NCBI GenBank assembly: GCA_965198095.1
Contig: OZ240239.1
Span: 1,302,001-1,366,000 of the forward strand
Direction of reading: 5' to 3'
Source of the DNA: CBDFJH01 sp965198095
GTDB taxonomy: Bacteria; Latescibacterota; UBA2968; GCA-2709665
DNA length: 64,000 nucleotides
In this document: piece by piece, positions 42,529-51,200 of the stretch
Layout: each line of letters opens with the position of its first letter
Position numbering within the stretch: the first letter of the stretch is position 1
The notes under the pieces: generated by a model
Database searches by the model: none
Told to the model about the DNA's origin: nothing
What the model saw: the letters and a program-made list of their open reading frames with translations, nothing else
Program-made: the position numbers and the translations under genes

Positions 42529-43704
42529 TCAGGCGGTATCCTTCAGGTCGGGGTAACCGAACACGAGCCTGGGGTCGGCGGCCCGGACGTCCGCGACGGG
42601 CAATCCGAGCTCCCTGCGGACGATGTTGGTGCCCCTGACCAGCGCCACCATTTTGTAGCGCGCGATTCGACGGGAAAGGCCCTCCCGGCCGAACCCGCAG
42701 TCGGTCGTGACGACCAGGCGCTCGACAGGGATATGTTTGAGCGCCTTTCGAATGAGCGCCGCCACCTGCTCCGGGCTCTCGACCGGGGTCTTGAGGTGGC
42801 TGATCACGCCGACGCCTATCTTCTTGTCGGACGCTACCTTCCCGATCGCTTCCAGGTCCTCGCCATCGGTGCTGGCGCACTCGAAAGTGATGACATCGGC
42901 ATTGACCCTGAAGAGGGCTTCCAAGCCTGTCCGGTAGGTCTTGGGTCCTTTGGTCGTCTGTTGTGCCGGGTTCCCCCAGCAGGTGTGGGCCCACACCTCT
43001 GTCCTGATCCCTTCCACCTGCCGGTTGAAGGCCTCATTCAGGACGTCCAGGTCGCCCAGTTCCGGGTCGGGGTGGCCTGCCATGAAATGCTGGAGCGGCT
43101 CCTCGATCTGGATGATCGGGCAGCCGGCGGCGTCAAGCTCCCGGTATTCGGCGTTGACGATATCGGCCAGAGCCAGAAGGAGATCCCGGTAGGAATCGTA
43201 AGCCTCGTTCCTGATCATGTGCGTGAGGCTGTCCACGCTGATGGCGCCGAACTTGACCGGCTTGGCGGTCATCCTCTGCGCAACCTGCCAGATCGCCTTG
43301 TATTGAAGTGGGCCGCGCGTCACCTCGCGGACCAGCGTGGGCTGCCGGTAGGACTCCATCAACTCCCAAATGATCTCCCCCGGGCCGGTCCATTCCTTGA
43401 ACATGTCGACGACGTCGCTGTCGCCTTCAAAACCGCCCATGCGCTCCAGAGGATAAAAAAACCAACCTCGGCCCCCGACGTCATTGTCGAAGCGCGCATC
43501 CCCATCCGTGACGATATCCAGACCGGCACAGGTCTGGTCGTTGATGAAAGCCCCAACCGCGTCGAAGTACTGTTCCTGGTAAGCCCGGTCACTCAAGGCA
43601 TGTTTGAAGGGGCGTCCGTAAAGGCCTTCCGTGTACCAGGCGGGTCTCGGAATCGAGCCTACGATCGCCGTGGGCAGGATCATATCCGCAGTCGTCGTGA
43701 TCAT
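42529..43704 (-). CDS. Cobalamin-independent methionine synthase-like protein (MetE C-terminal domain family)
   Basis: This 391-residue TIM-barrel protein belongs to the MetE/UROD-like superfamily. The N-terminal ILPTAIVGSIPRP, a zinc ligand pair in EVWAHTCWGNP, the acidic IQIEEP segment and the last Cys ligand in VVTTDCGFGRE are present. The N-terminal half of true MetE is missing, so the protein is more likely an alkyl- or methyltransferase using a thiol acceptor, like the archaeal MetE or coenzyme M transferase types. Starts at 43728, 43704 or 43683 are all possible; none has a good ribosome-binding site. Confidence 0.85.
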   Translation of the reverse strand: MITTTADMILPTAIVGSIPRPAWYTEGLYGRPFKHALSDRAYQEQYFDAVGAFINDQTCAGLDIVTDGDARFDNDVGGRGWFFYPLERMGGFEGDSDVVDMFKEWTGPGEIIWELMESYRQPTLVREVTRGPLQYKAIWQVAQRMTAKPVKFGAISVDSLTHMIRNEAYDSYRDLLLALADIVNAEYRELDAAGCPIIQIEEPLQHFMAGHPDPELGDLDVLNEAFNRQVEGIRTEVWAHTCWGNPAQQTTKGPKTYRTGLEALFRVNADVITFECASTDGEDLEAIGKVASDKKIGVGVISHLKTPVESPEQVAALIRKALKHIPVERLVVTTDCGFGREGLSRRIARYKMVALVRGTNIVRRELGLPVADVRAADPRLVFGYPDLKDTA

Positions 43705-44149
43705 CCGGCTTTCTCGATGAGAGGGCATTGTCGTCTCGGCTTGTCAGACGACATAATATGAATCCGAACCTGCTTTTGCAAGCGGATTTTGGCGTCGAGG
43801 GGCGGTCTCTCGTGCCCCGAAAGCGCCCTTCGGATGGCGCCGGGTGAACACAGGGGGAGGATCGTCACGCGAGACGTCAATGCCTTCCCTGCCTCGGCGT
43901 GAGATGAGGGTGTCCGGCGCTCAGCGTCCCGGTTGCTCGCGTTTCCGCATCTTTTCGCTAAGATGTTTGATGTTATTTTTACATACACTTGGAATGGAAC
44001 CGGCCGATTCCAAGTGCCGCGTTCCATTGATGAGCTCGTCCGGGCAAGTTCGTGCTTGACACGGCCAGGCGTTGGCTTAGATTGGGTGACCGCAAGTCAG
44101 CGATCGATCCTCCCCCGTAGATTTCACCGCATACATTGGAAAACGCCCC
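43705..44149. other. Intergenic stretch without a recognised gene
   Basis: About 445 bases between divergent genes. The part around 43960-43990 is AT-rich (GATGTTATTTTTACATACAC) and may hold promoter elements for the small ORF at 44150, but no box pair has good spacing. Nothing else was recognised. Confidence 0.5.
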
Positions 44150-44413
44150 GTGCCCCACGACATCCCGGCCGTGGACGACCGTGACCTCTTGAAGTTGCTT
44201 GAGATCGGTTTGGGCGACGCCGTGGCCGCAAAGCAGATCGAGGCTTCGCGGACGGTCGTGAACCAGATTTTGAGGGAGTTCCTGGCGCACGGTATCCTTC
44301 GCTGCGCGGGAGATCGGGAGGTCGTGGATTGGAAAGCTTACGGAGAATGGAAGCGCAACGGAAAAACGACCTCGGATACGGAAGTCGCTCAGAATCGCAT
44401 CCCCTCAGCCTGA
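44150..44413 (+). CDS. Small hypothetical protein, possibly a winged-helix type
   Basis: This 87-residue ORF starts with GTG. Its composition is protein-like: DDRDLLKLLEIGLGDAVAAKQ, TVVNQILREFLAHGIL, DREVVDWKAYGEWKR. Two adjacent predicted helices could form a helix-turn-helix, but no family is recognised. No clear ribosome-binding site is visible. It is followed by a small uncertain ORF and a Gfo/Idh/MocA oxidoreductase. Confidence 0.45.
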   Translation: MPHDIPAVDDRDLLKLLEIGLGDAVAAKQIEASRTVVNQILREFLAHGILRCAGDREVVDWKAYGEWKRNGKTTSDTEVAQNRIPSA

Positions 44414-44611
44414 AATTGCCTCTCAGTCGCTGACCCTCACGATCTTGTCGCCCTCCGTCGTTCTGCTTCCCCCGTCCTCTTTCCGCGTCCGCATCGTGAG
44501 CGGGAACCCTCCACCCGAGAGAAGGGTGTATCGAGGACGGACGAGGGACATCTTGCGGATCCATGAAAGCGGCAGGACAACGCGACGTGCGTGCCACCTC
44601 CCCCAGCGGGC

Positions 44612-44764
44612 ATGCGATCTACGGCACCGCCCGGACAGACCGCTCGACGCCGTTATGACGGCACTGTCGCCTCGATTTCCGGCGACACCGACGTCGGATG
44701 GGTTGAGGTTCGCGACAACGGGACCGTTGGATGGGATGCGGAATACAACCTGGAGGATTGCTGA
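44612..44764 (+). CDS. Possible 50-residue protein directly before the oxidoreductase
   Basis: The ORF ends with a TGA immediately before the ATG of the oxidoreductase at 44765. The second half of its product (GTVASISGDTDVGWVEVRD, then GTVGWDAEYNLED) has a protein-like pattern with alternating beta residues. No ribosome-binding site or family was recognised. The remaining part of the gap from 44414 shows nothing clear. Confidence 0.3.
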   Translation: MRSTAPPGQTARRRYDGTVASISGDTDVGWVEVRDNGTVGWDAEYNLEDC

Positions 44765-45790
44765 ATGCGGCGGCTCAGGGCGGGACTTGTCGGAACCGGA
44801 ATGATCGCCGGTCTCGGGGGCACGGTAAATTCACACGCCGGCGGGTTCAGGTTTTGTGAAGACGTTGATCTCGTTGCGATCGCGGACCTGAATGGCGAAC
44901 GCCTGCAGCAGTTCGGCGAGGAGTGGGGGATTCCTGTTGAACAGCGTTACGGCCATCCCGTAGAAATGTATGAAAAGGCCGACCTGGACATCGCAGACGT
45001 GACGACGCACAACCTTCACCACCACGAGCCGGTGATTCAGGCTGCGGAAGCTGGAATCAAAGTGATTATGGTGGAGAAGCCGCTCTCCATCAGCGTTCAT
45101 TGGGGAAAAAAAATGGTGGAGGCGTGCGAGCGCAGCGGGAGTCGGCTGGTCGTGGACCACACGCGTCGGTTCGTTCCGGCCTACCGGAAGCTGAGGAGAA
45201 TGGTGAAGGAAGGGGCCGTCGGGGAAGTGAGAAGCATCGTGTTTACGGGGGCCCGGCCCCTGCTGCACAACGGCACCCACACCGTGGATTACGCCTTCTA
45301 CTTCACCGACGCGCAGCCGAAGCGGGTCGCCGGCTATCTGAACGATGAACCGGTTGCCGATCCAGGGGGAGGGGGGATGATCGTCTGCGAAAACGGGACG
45401 GTGATCTTCATCAACTGCATCGCGACGCGCAGAGAGTCGTATCCTTCCGCGGAGATCGCCGGCACCTCGGGAAGAATTGTCTTCTCGGACCGGAAAAATT
45501 TTTGGTTTTACGGTCCGATGATCGAGGCGGAAGAGGCCTACGGAACCCGTTTCGACTTCAAGCCGATCGAAGTAGAGTCATACGAGAAGGAGCGGTATTT
45601 CTCGTTCGCCGCACGTGAATGCGTGGACTGCTTCCTGGAGGATCGGGAAAGCATATCCAGCGGTCGAGACGGGTTGAAGGCGCTTGAAGTGATCACGGCG
45701 ATTCACATTTCCCACAAGACGGGCAATCAGGTGTCCCTCCCGCTGGATGAGGCGTCAGAGAAGATGGAGATCCTTTCTACAGGGGTATAG
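44765..45790 (+). CDS. Gfo/Idh/MocA family oxidoreductase
   Basis: This 341-residue NAD(P)-dependent sugar or inositol dehydrogenase has the N-terminal Rossmann motif GLVGTGMIAGLGG. The catalytic-type EKPLSISV (the Glu-Lys-Pro hallmark) and the C-terminal domain segment VVDHTRRFVPAYRKLRRM follow. The substrate is unknown. Downstream, the gene is convergent with a PhyH-like gene, and the intervening hairpin terminates the latter. Confidence 0.9.
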   Translation: MRRLRAGLVGTGMIAGLGGTVNSHAGGFRFCEDVDLVAIADLNGERLQQFGEEWGIPVEQRYGHPVEMYEKADLDIADVTTHNLHHHEPVIQAAEAGIKVIMVEKPLSISVHWGKKMVEACERSGSRLVVDHTRRFVPAYRKLRRMVKEGAVGEVRSIVFTGARPLLHNGTHTVDYAFYFTDAQPKRVAGYLNDEPVADPGGGGMIVCENGTVIFINCIATRRESYPSAEIAGTSGRIVFSDRKNFWFYGPMIEAEEAYGTRFDFKPIEVESYEKERYFSFAARECVDCFLEDRESISSGRDGLKALEVITAIHISHKTGNQVSLPLDEASEKMEILSTGV

Positions 45791-45948
45791 AAAGACGCTC
45801 TCTCGGGTGTGATTTTCCCGCGAGCGCGTGGTCAAAAAGCCGAAGCGTCCGAGCGATGCGACCGATCGTGCGATCGGCAGGCGTGCGTCTGGACGGGAGA
45901 CGAAGACGAGGGTGCAGCGTCGCCGATAAAGAGACGGGCCAGTGACAG

Positions 45949-45981
45949 AAAAAACGCCCCCGGGGCTTGCTCCCCAGGGGC
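45949..45981 (-). terminator. Rho-independent terminator of the PhyH gene
   Basis: On the minus strand a strong GC stem (GCCCC-x-GGGG paired with CCCC-x-GGGGC, loop of about six bases) is followed by six Ts. It lies 35 bases after the PhyH stop codon at 46016. Confidence 0.75.
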
Positions 45982-46015
45982 ATTTCCTGTCCGGGATGGA
46001 TTGGGCCGGGGACCA

Positions 46016-46879
46016 TCACCGCAGCAAACGCTTTTTCAAGACGGACTGAGTCTCGTATATCGACCCGGGTCGCAATGAAGGGGGCATCGGCATACGCACC
46101 GGAACAGCCTCCATCCGGGGCTGGACGGTCAAGGTTCCCCTCACCAGGCCATCGCTATAGCCTTCCCAGCTGTCTACCGCCCCCGTAAGGGGCCAGAGCG
46201 GCCACGCATCGGCCGCGCAATACTGAAAAAGCAGAAGGCGACGGGGTCGGGAGGAACGGTTTGGTGCGGACGCGTGAAGCAGACGGACGTGGTGGATGGA
46301 AACCCCTCCCGCCTTCACCTCGATCGGAACGGCCCCGTCCGGAGAGAAGTCCGGCTCGGTGACCGCCCCGGCAAAAAAACTGTCCAAGTGATGATCATAG
46401 ATGCGTCCCTTGTGCGATCCGGGCAAGACGAGCAGACATCCATTTTCCTCCGTCATATCGTCGATTGCAATTCCCACGGCCAGGAGGTCGTCGTTTGTAT
46501 GCGGAAAGAAGGTCCAGTCCTGATGCCATTCCACCGGGCTTCCAACGTCGGCCGATTTCATGTTGAGCTTCTGACCGCTCATACGGAGATCAGGTCCGAT
46601 CAGCTGAGAGACGATGTCGAGCATGCGGTCGTGACGCATGACGCGATCATAATGCGGATGGTGCCACGAGGGATTCTTCAGGCGGCGCAGTTGGGGCAAC
46701 GCCGACGTATGGCCCGGCTCCAGGTCGAAGACCTGATCGCTTTCCGTGACCTGACGAGAGCGTTCCACGAATTCGTCCGTGACGTCGCGCAGCTCGGCGG
46801 TCTCCTGATCGGAGAACACGCCTTCCACGGCCAGATAGCCGTTGTCGCGATAAAATTCAGTCTGTTCCCGGGTCAGCAT
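46016..46879 (-). CDS. Phytanoyl-CoA dioxygenase (PhyH) family protein
   Basis: This 287-residue protein has the Fe(II)/2-oxoglutarate-dependent dioxygenase double-stranded beta-helix. It begins LTREQTEFYRDNGYLAVEGVFS, typical of PhyH proteins. The iron ligands are the His and Asp of EWHQDWTFF and the His in SIHHVRLLHASAPN, and the 2-oxoglutarate-binding Arg is in SSRPRRLLLFQY. I chose ATG 46879 because GGAGG lies about eight bases before it; the long upstream frame is not family-like. The substrate is unknown. A terminator follows. Confidence 0.9.
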   Translation of the reverse strand: MLTREQTEFYRDNGYLAVEGVFSDQETAELRDVTDEFVERSRQVTESDQVFDLEPGHTSALPQLRRLKNPSWHHPHYDRVMRHDRMLDIVSQLIGPDLRMSGQKLNMKSADVGSPVEWHQDWTFFPHTNDDLLAVGIAIDDMTEENGCLLVLPGSHKGRIYDHHLDSFFAGAVTEPDFSPDGAVPIEVKAGGVSIHHVRLLHASAPNRSSRPRRLLLFQYCAADAWPLWPLTGAVDSWEGYSDGLVRGTLTVQPRMEAVPVRMPMPPSLRPGSIYETQSVLKKRLLR

Positions 46880-47292
46880 CGCACATCCTCCGACCAACGC
46901 CGATCGTGGAAGTTGGACAGCAGTACAAGGCAATATCCGCGGGCGTCTCGCGGCCAGCTTGTTGTTCGAAACGATCCTGAATATCGTACATGTTGAACCG
47001 CGCGGCAAGAAAAATAAGCGGGTCAAGCGTTCTGGCAGAGCCGAGCCCGCGAGGCTGCAAGCCAGCCACCCCGGCTTTGGACAGCCTGTATTCGCAGCCG
47101 CCACGCCGTCATCGCCGACCCGGGGAGGAGGACCGCCCACTGGGCGAAGGTGGGCGCAATGACAAGGCGATCCGGACCGGCGGCCAGCCGACCGGCGACC
47201 CGGCTGCGCCAGGGGCGCTTCGAGCCTGCCGTCGGTCGGGGGCCGGGTCCGACCGAAGATGGGCGCACTGCCGGACGAAAAGTGGATGTCTA
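46880..47292. other. Non-coding stretch upstream of the PhyH gene
   Basis: About 410 bases with only short frames of unusual composition. No gene, repeat or clear promoter was recognised, although this region should hold the PhyH promoter on the minus strand. Confidence 0.5.
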
Positions 47293-47447
47293 TCACGGTT
47301 GTTCCTTTACTTTGAGGCCGATTTCCCATATGGACATGGCACTGAGGGCAATTCGGTCGGCGTCCGAGATCGTTTGCGCCGCGCTTGAGACAGCCGATCC
47401 CGGTCCAGGGTCCGGAAGATAAGGGCCGGGGTGTCCAGAACGACCAT
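47293..47447 (-). pseudogene. Decayed VapC-type PIN-domain toxin
   Basis: The ATG at 47447 overlaps the antitoxin stop (TGATG). The first codons give MVVLDTPALIFRTLDRDRLSQA, the N-terminus of a PIN ribonuclease with its first catalytic Asp. The frame then shifts; the continuation (TISDADRIALSAMSIWEIGLKVKEQ), including the conserved Glu, is in another frame and stops at 47293. The C-terminal half, with the remaining catalytic Asp residues, is absent. The toxin is therefore frameshifted and truncated. Confidence 0.75.
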
Positions 47448-47668
47448 CACGGCTCCGTCCATTCGTCGGTGGTCGGTAAATGGATGTCTTCGCGATAGAC
47501 GACGCTGCCCCGGATGGCGCCGAACACCTCTTCGACGGTCCTTTTTCGGACAATAGGCTGAATGCGCAAAACCGGGCGTTTGCGATCCGTGACGATCAGC
47601 TCTTCGCCGGTTTTTTCAAGGTCGCGAAAGATACGAAGCATGTCGGCTTTCAGTTTGCTTTTTGAGAT
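47447..47668 (-). CDS. Phd/YefM-type antitoxin with uncertain start
   Basis: The product reads ISKSKLKADMLRIFRDLEKT, then GEELIVTDRKRPVLRIQP, a standard Phd/YefM antitoxin N-terminal DNA-binding domain. Homology extends upstream of the first ATG (47641) to an ATC at 47668, with a stop shortly beyond and no normal start. AAGGAG lies 14 bases before that ATC. The start codon may have been lost, in which case this is also a relic. The C-terminus (YREDIHLPTTDEW) would contact the toxin. The gene pairs with the decayed PIN toxin downstream. Confidence 0.7.
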   Translation of the reverse strand: MSKSKLKADMLRIFRDLEKTGEELIVTDRKRPVLRIQPIVRKRTVEEVFGAIRGSVVYREDIHLPTTDEWTEP

Positions 47669-47840
47669 GGAATGCCTGGTTTCTCCTTGTCTGAATTATG
47701 CAAGTACAAGAATCCTCTTGCCGTCAACTCTCCGGTCATTGCCAGCTCCCGTCTTCTGATTTATTCACGTGGATGGATAAACAGGACTTCAGGGGTTTGC
47801 AGTTTTGATCCAAGAACCTGGGGGAAATGGGAACCCTGTC

Positions 47841-47995
47841 TAACCTGAATAATTCATAAATTTGCTGAAAATTTCCATCATTTTATGTAGAACAATCAGT
47901 GATCCAATTTGAGCTGAAAAAAGCAGATAAAGTAGAGAAACGGGTTGAAAAGTTGAGCGAGCGGGGACCTATCCGGGGATCTGAGGCTTCCGCTA
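47841..47995 (+). repeat. Composite dispersed repeat, copy 2
   Basis: The first 80 bases match 2557-2637, and the next 75 (GCAGATAAAGTAGAG to GAGGCTTCCGC) match 60381-60456 at about 85 percent by eye. This copy is thus the joined form of two fragments found elsewhere. One frame across it is open and reads KADKVEKRVEKLSERG, suggesting a decayed coding remnant. No transposase is adjacent. The flanking gap 47669-48285 holds no gene; a further repeat is at 48158-48222. Confidence 0.7.
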
Positions 47996-48157
47996 AAATT
48001 CCTGTCTACGAGGTTGTCCTTCCTGACTTTTAGGCCCAATAGTAGCCCGGTTTTTCGGTTGACTCAGATCTTGCCTTCGTTTTTCCCCGTAAGACCTCCG
48101 ACGTGATAACTGCTGCTCCCTGCCTGCCCTGTCACATATTTAGGAGCGCGCAATATG

Positions 48158-48222
48158 GTTGACACCATACGCCCCTGTCATACGCGGGAATGATGTCAAC
48201 TATTTACCGCTCCCGGCAATGA
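48158..48222 (+). repeat. Third copy of the RND leader repeat
   Basis: This stretch (GTTGACACCATACGCC to CCGCTCCCGG) matches the sequences directly before RND copies 2 and 3 with only a few changes. Here it follows the 3' end of the giant secreted-protein gene and precedes no RND gene. This makes a mobile or dispersed DNA element more likely than a regulator specific to the pumps. Confidence 0.75.
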
Positions 48223-48285
48223 GTCGCAGACACCTTGCGTGTCGTCTTACCGACCGGGCGACCCGCATATCCACTACCCATCACA

Positions 48286-51200
48286 TCAACACTGACGAGA
48301 CCTACATTTGTCCCCGGGCCGCTGAACGACCTCATACCCACTCACCGGGGGCTTGCCCACTTCGTTATACACCGCATTCCAACGCATCGTCAATTGGGGA
48401 TTGCCCGGCACGATGACCACCTGCGAGGGTGGTGTGGCAGGCGGATCGCCGATGTCGGTGATGGTGATGCGGACGACGAGGCTGACGCGCCCGCCCTCGC
48501 CGTCGCTGGCGCGCACGATCACTGAGTAGCCGCTCTTTTGCTCGAAGTCATACGTCCCTTCTGTCCGGACCTGTCCGGTGGTCGCGTCAATGGCGAAGTT
48601 CTCCGCATCGGCGCCCCACAGGCTGTAGGTGAGCGCGTTGCCATCGGCATCGGTCGCAGAGACGGGATCGCCAATCGGCAGACCCGCCGGGGTGTTCTCG
48701 GCCACGGAGCGCGCCACGGGACGCGGCGCGGTGAAGACCGGCGCGCGGTTCACCGTTTTGCCGAAGCTTCCGGCAAAGATCACAAAATCGCCAAATTCAA
48801 TCTCTCCATCGCCATTCAGGTCGTATTTCGCCTCATACTTCCCTGCTTGCGCGCTGTCGGTCTGCGTGCTCCGCACAGGCAGGCGCGCAGGCAAGTCATC
48901 ACCCTCCCGATACCCGAACGCGCCTGCGAACAGCACAAAGTCTGGGAAATCAACCACCCCATTGCCGTCGAAATCCGGAGAAGGCGGCGCAGCCACCTGT
49001 AAGACAACGTTCACGGATCGCGTCATGGCCTCCCGGGGTTCACCCCGGATGAGGTCCGCGCCCGCCAGCCGAATCTCGGTCTCTGAGAACGCTTCCGTCG
49101 TCCTGAAGCGGAGCGTGCCCACCAGACCTGCCTGCCGAGTCGGCGCAGGCAGGCCGCTGCCGACCGTGGCCTGACCCTCCGAAGACGCAAGACCGATTTC
49201 GACAAAGGTCGAGTCCCGCTCCACAAGGGACTGGGCATCGGGCAACACGTCGCCCACGTCGAACCCTTCAAAGACAACCTGGGTCGAATCATACCCCACG
49301 CGGATGGAAAGACCGCGCGTATTGTGAATATCCGCACCGAACATCTGAATGGGAACGACGCCACCGGGTGAGACGGCCAGAAACGAGACGGACTGATCGC
49401 CTTCGGAACCATCCAGATCCAGAGAAAGGGAAAAACGGTCATTCAGGATCAATACCCGGGTTCGCACCGTGCCCACGGCCGACCAGTCCCCGTCGCCCGC
49501 GGCACTGCTCGCCCGCACCTGCACCTCGTATGCGGTGTCGGGGCTCAGCCCCGTAATGGTCGCGCTCGTCCCTGTCACGTCCTGCGGGCCGTCCGTGAAC
49601 TCTCCGTCGCTGCCCGGCCGGTAGCGCAGGTCGTAGCTGGTGATGGGCGGCCCGTCATCGGTTGGCGCGGACCAACTGACCGTCACGCTGGTCGTCGACG
49701 TCTCCGTCACCGTGGGCGCGGCAGGCGCCGGTGGTGGGGGCGCACGGGTTCGCCCCAGGCCCGGGTCCGACCACTCCCCGTCCCCTGCGGCACTGCTCGC
49801 CCGCACCTGCACCTCGTATGCGGTGTCGGGGCTCAGCCCCGTGATGGTCGCGCTCGTCCCTGTCACGTCCTGCGGGCCGTCCGTGAACTCCCCGTCGCTC
49901 CCCTGCCGGTAGCGCAGATCGTAGCTCGTGATCGCCGGCCCCTCATGGGTCGGTGCAAGCCAACTCACCGTTACACTGGTCGTCGACGTCTCCGTCACCA
50001 TCGGTGGGTCAGCCGCCGCCGGGGGAGGAGGTGGCGGCGGCGGTGTTGGTGGCCGAGGCGGCGGTGGTGGGGGAGGAGGAGGTCGTGGCGGCGGGGGTCG
50101 CGTCACATCGTTGTCCTCGATTGTCCCGGTCGCCTCCCCGTCTGCCAGCGTCGCGCGCTGCGCATTGCTCAATGTCACCGTGAACGTCTCCTCCCCGGCT
50201 TCATCCACCGCGTCGTCAATGATCGGCACCGCGACTGTCTGCGGCTCCGTCGTATTCGCAGGGAACGTCAGCATCCCGCTTTGCGCCTCGTAATCCTCAC
50301 CCGCCCTCGCCGTGCCATTCGAGGTCTCGTAAGCCACGGTCACCGCGTTGCTGCTGGCCGTGCTCAACCGTACCTCGAACACCATCTCGCCGTCGCTCTC
50401 CCCCGCACGCTCGTTCCCGATCGTGAGCGCCGGCTCGTCGTTCTCGGCGATTGTCACGGTTACGTCGTCCACCTGCACCGAGCCATAGTCGCCGCCGATC
50501 ACCGTATGCCTCAGCGTTACCGGGGCGTCCGCGATGGCGTCGTCATCTTCGGCCGCGTCCACCGTCGCGGCCTGAGGACGGCTCCAGTTCGATGGCGTGA
50601 ACATCAACGTCAACGGCGATCCGCGCACGCTCACGTCCCCGGACGCGCCCGCAACCGCCACCTTCACATCGCCGGTCGGCTCAGTATCCAGCGCCACCGT
50701 GTAGGTCCTGCCGTCGCCCTCCGGCACGTTCAGCGCCGTCGGTTCCACCGTCACCCCGCGCCGGTCGTTGTCGGTCAGGACCACCTTCGTGGTCGAGTGG
50801 TCCGGGTCCGCGCGAACCCGGGGCGGCAGCCTGTCGAAACCGAGTTCCACCGTCTCGCCGTCGTCATCCACATCGTCGTCGGTCGCCGTGAGGGTGAAGG
50901 TCTGCCGGGTGTCGGTGGGGTTGAAGGTCAGGCGCGTCGGCTCGACCGAGTAGTCGCCGGCCACGGCCCCGTTCCGCGGCGTCGCCGTCACCTCAGTCGT
51001 CACCGCGCGCTCCGGATCCTTGTCCAGCGTCACCGTCACTGTTACCGCGCTACCGCCCTCGGTCGCCGTATAGGTCGTCGCGTCGAACGACACGGTCACC
51101 GCCGGGTCGTCGTTATCCTCGATCGTCCCGGTCGCCTCCCCGTCTGCCAGCGTCGCGTGCTGCGCATTGCTCAGCGTCACCGTGAACGTCTCCTCCTCCG

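Noticed and set aside
46880..47329. N-terminal extension of the first PhyH protein
   Set aside because: The upstream frame is Arg/Pro/Gly-rich without homology; GGAGG precedes ATG 46879.
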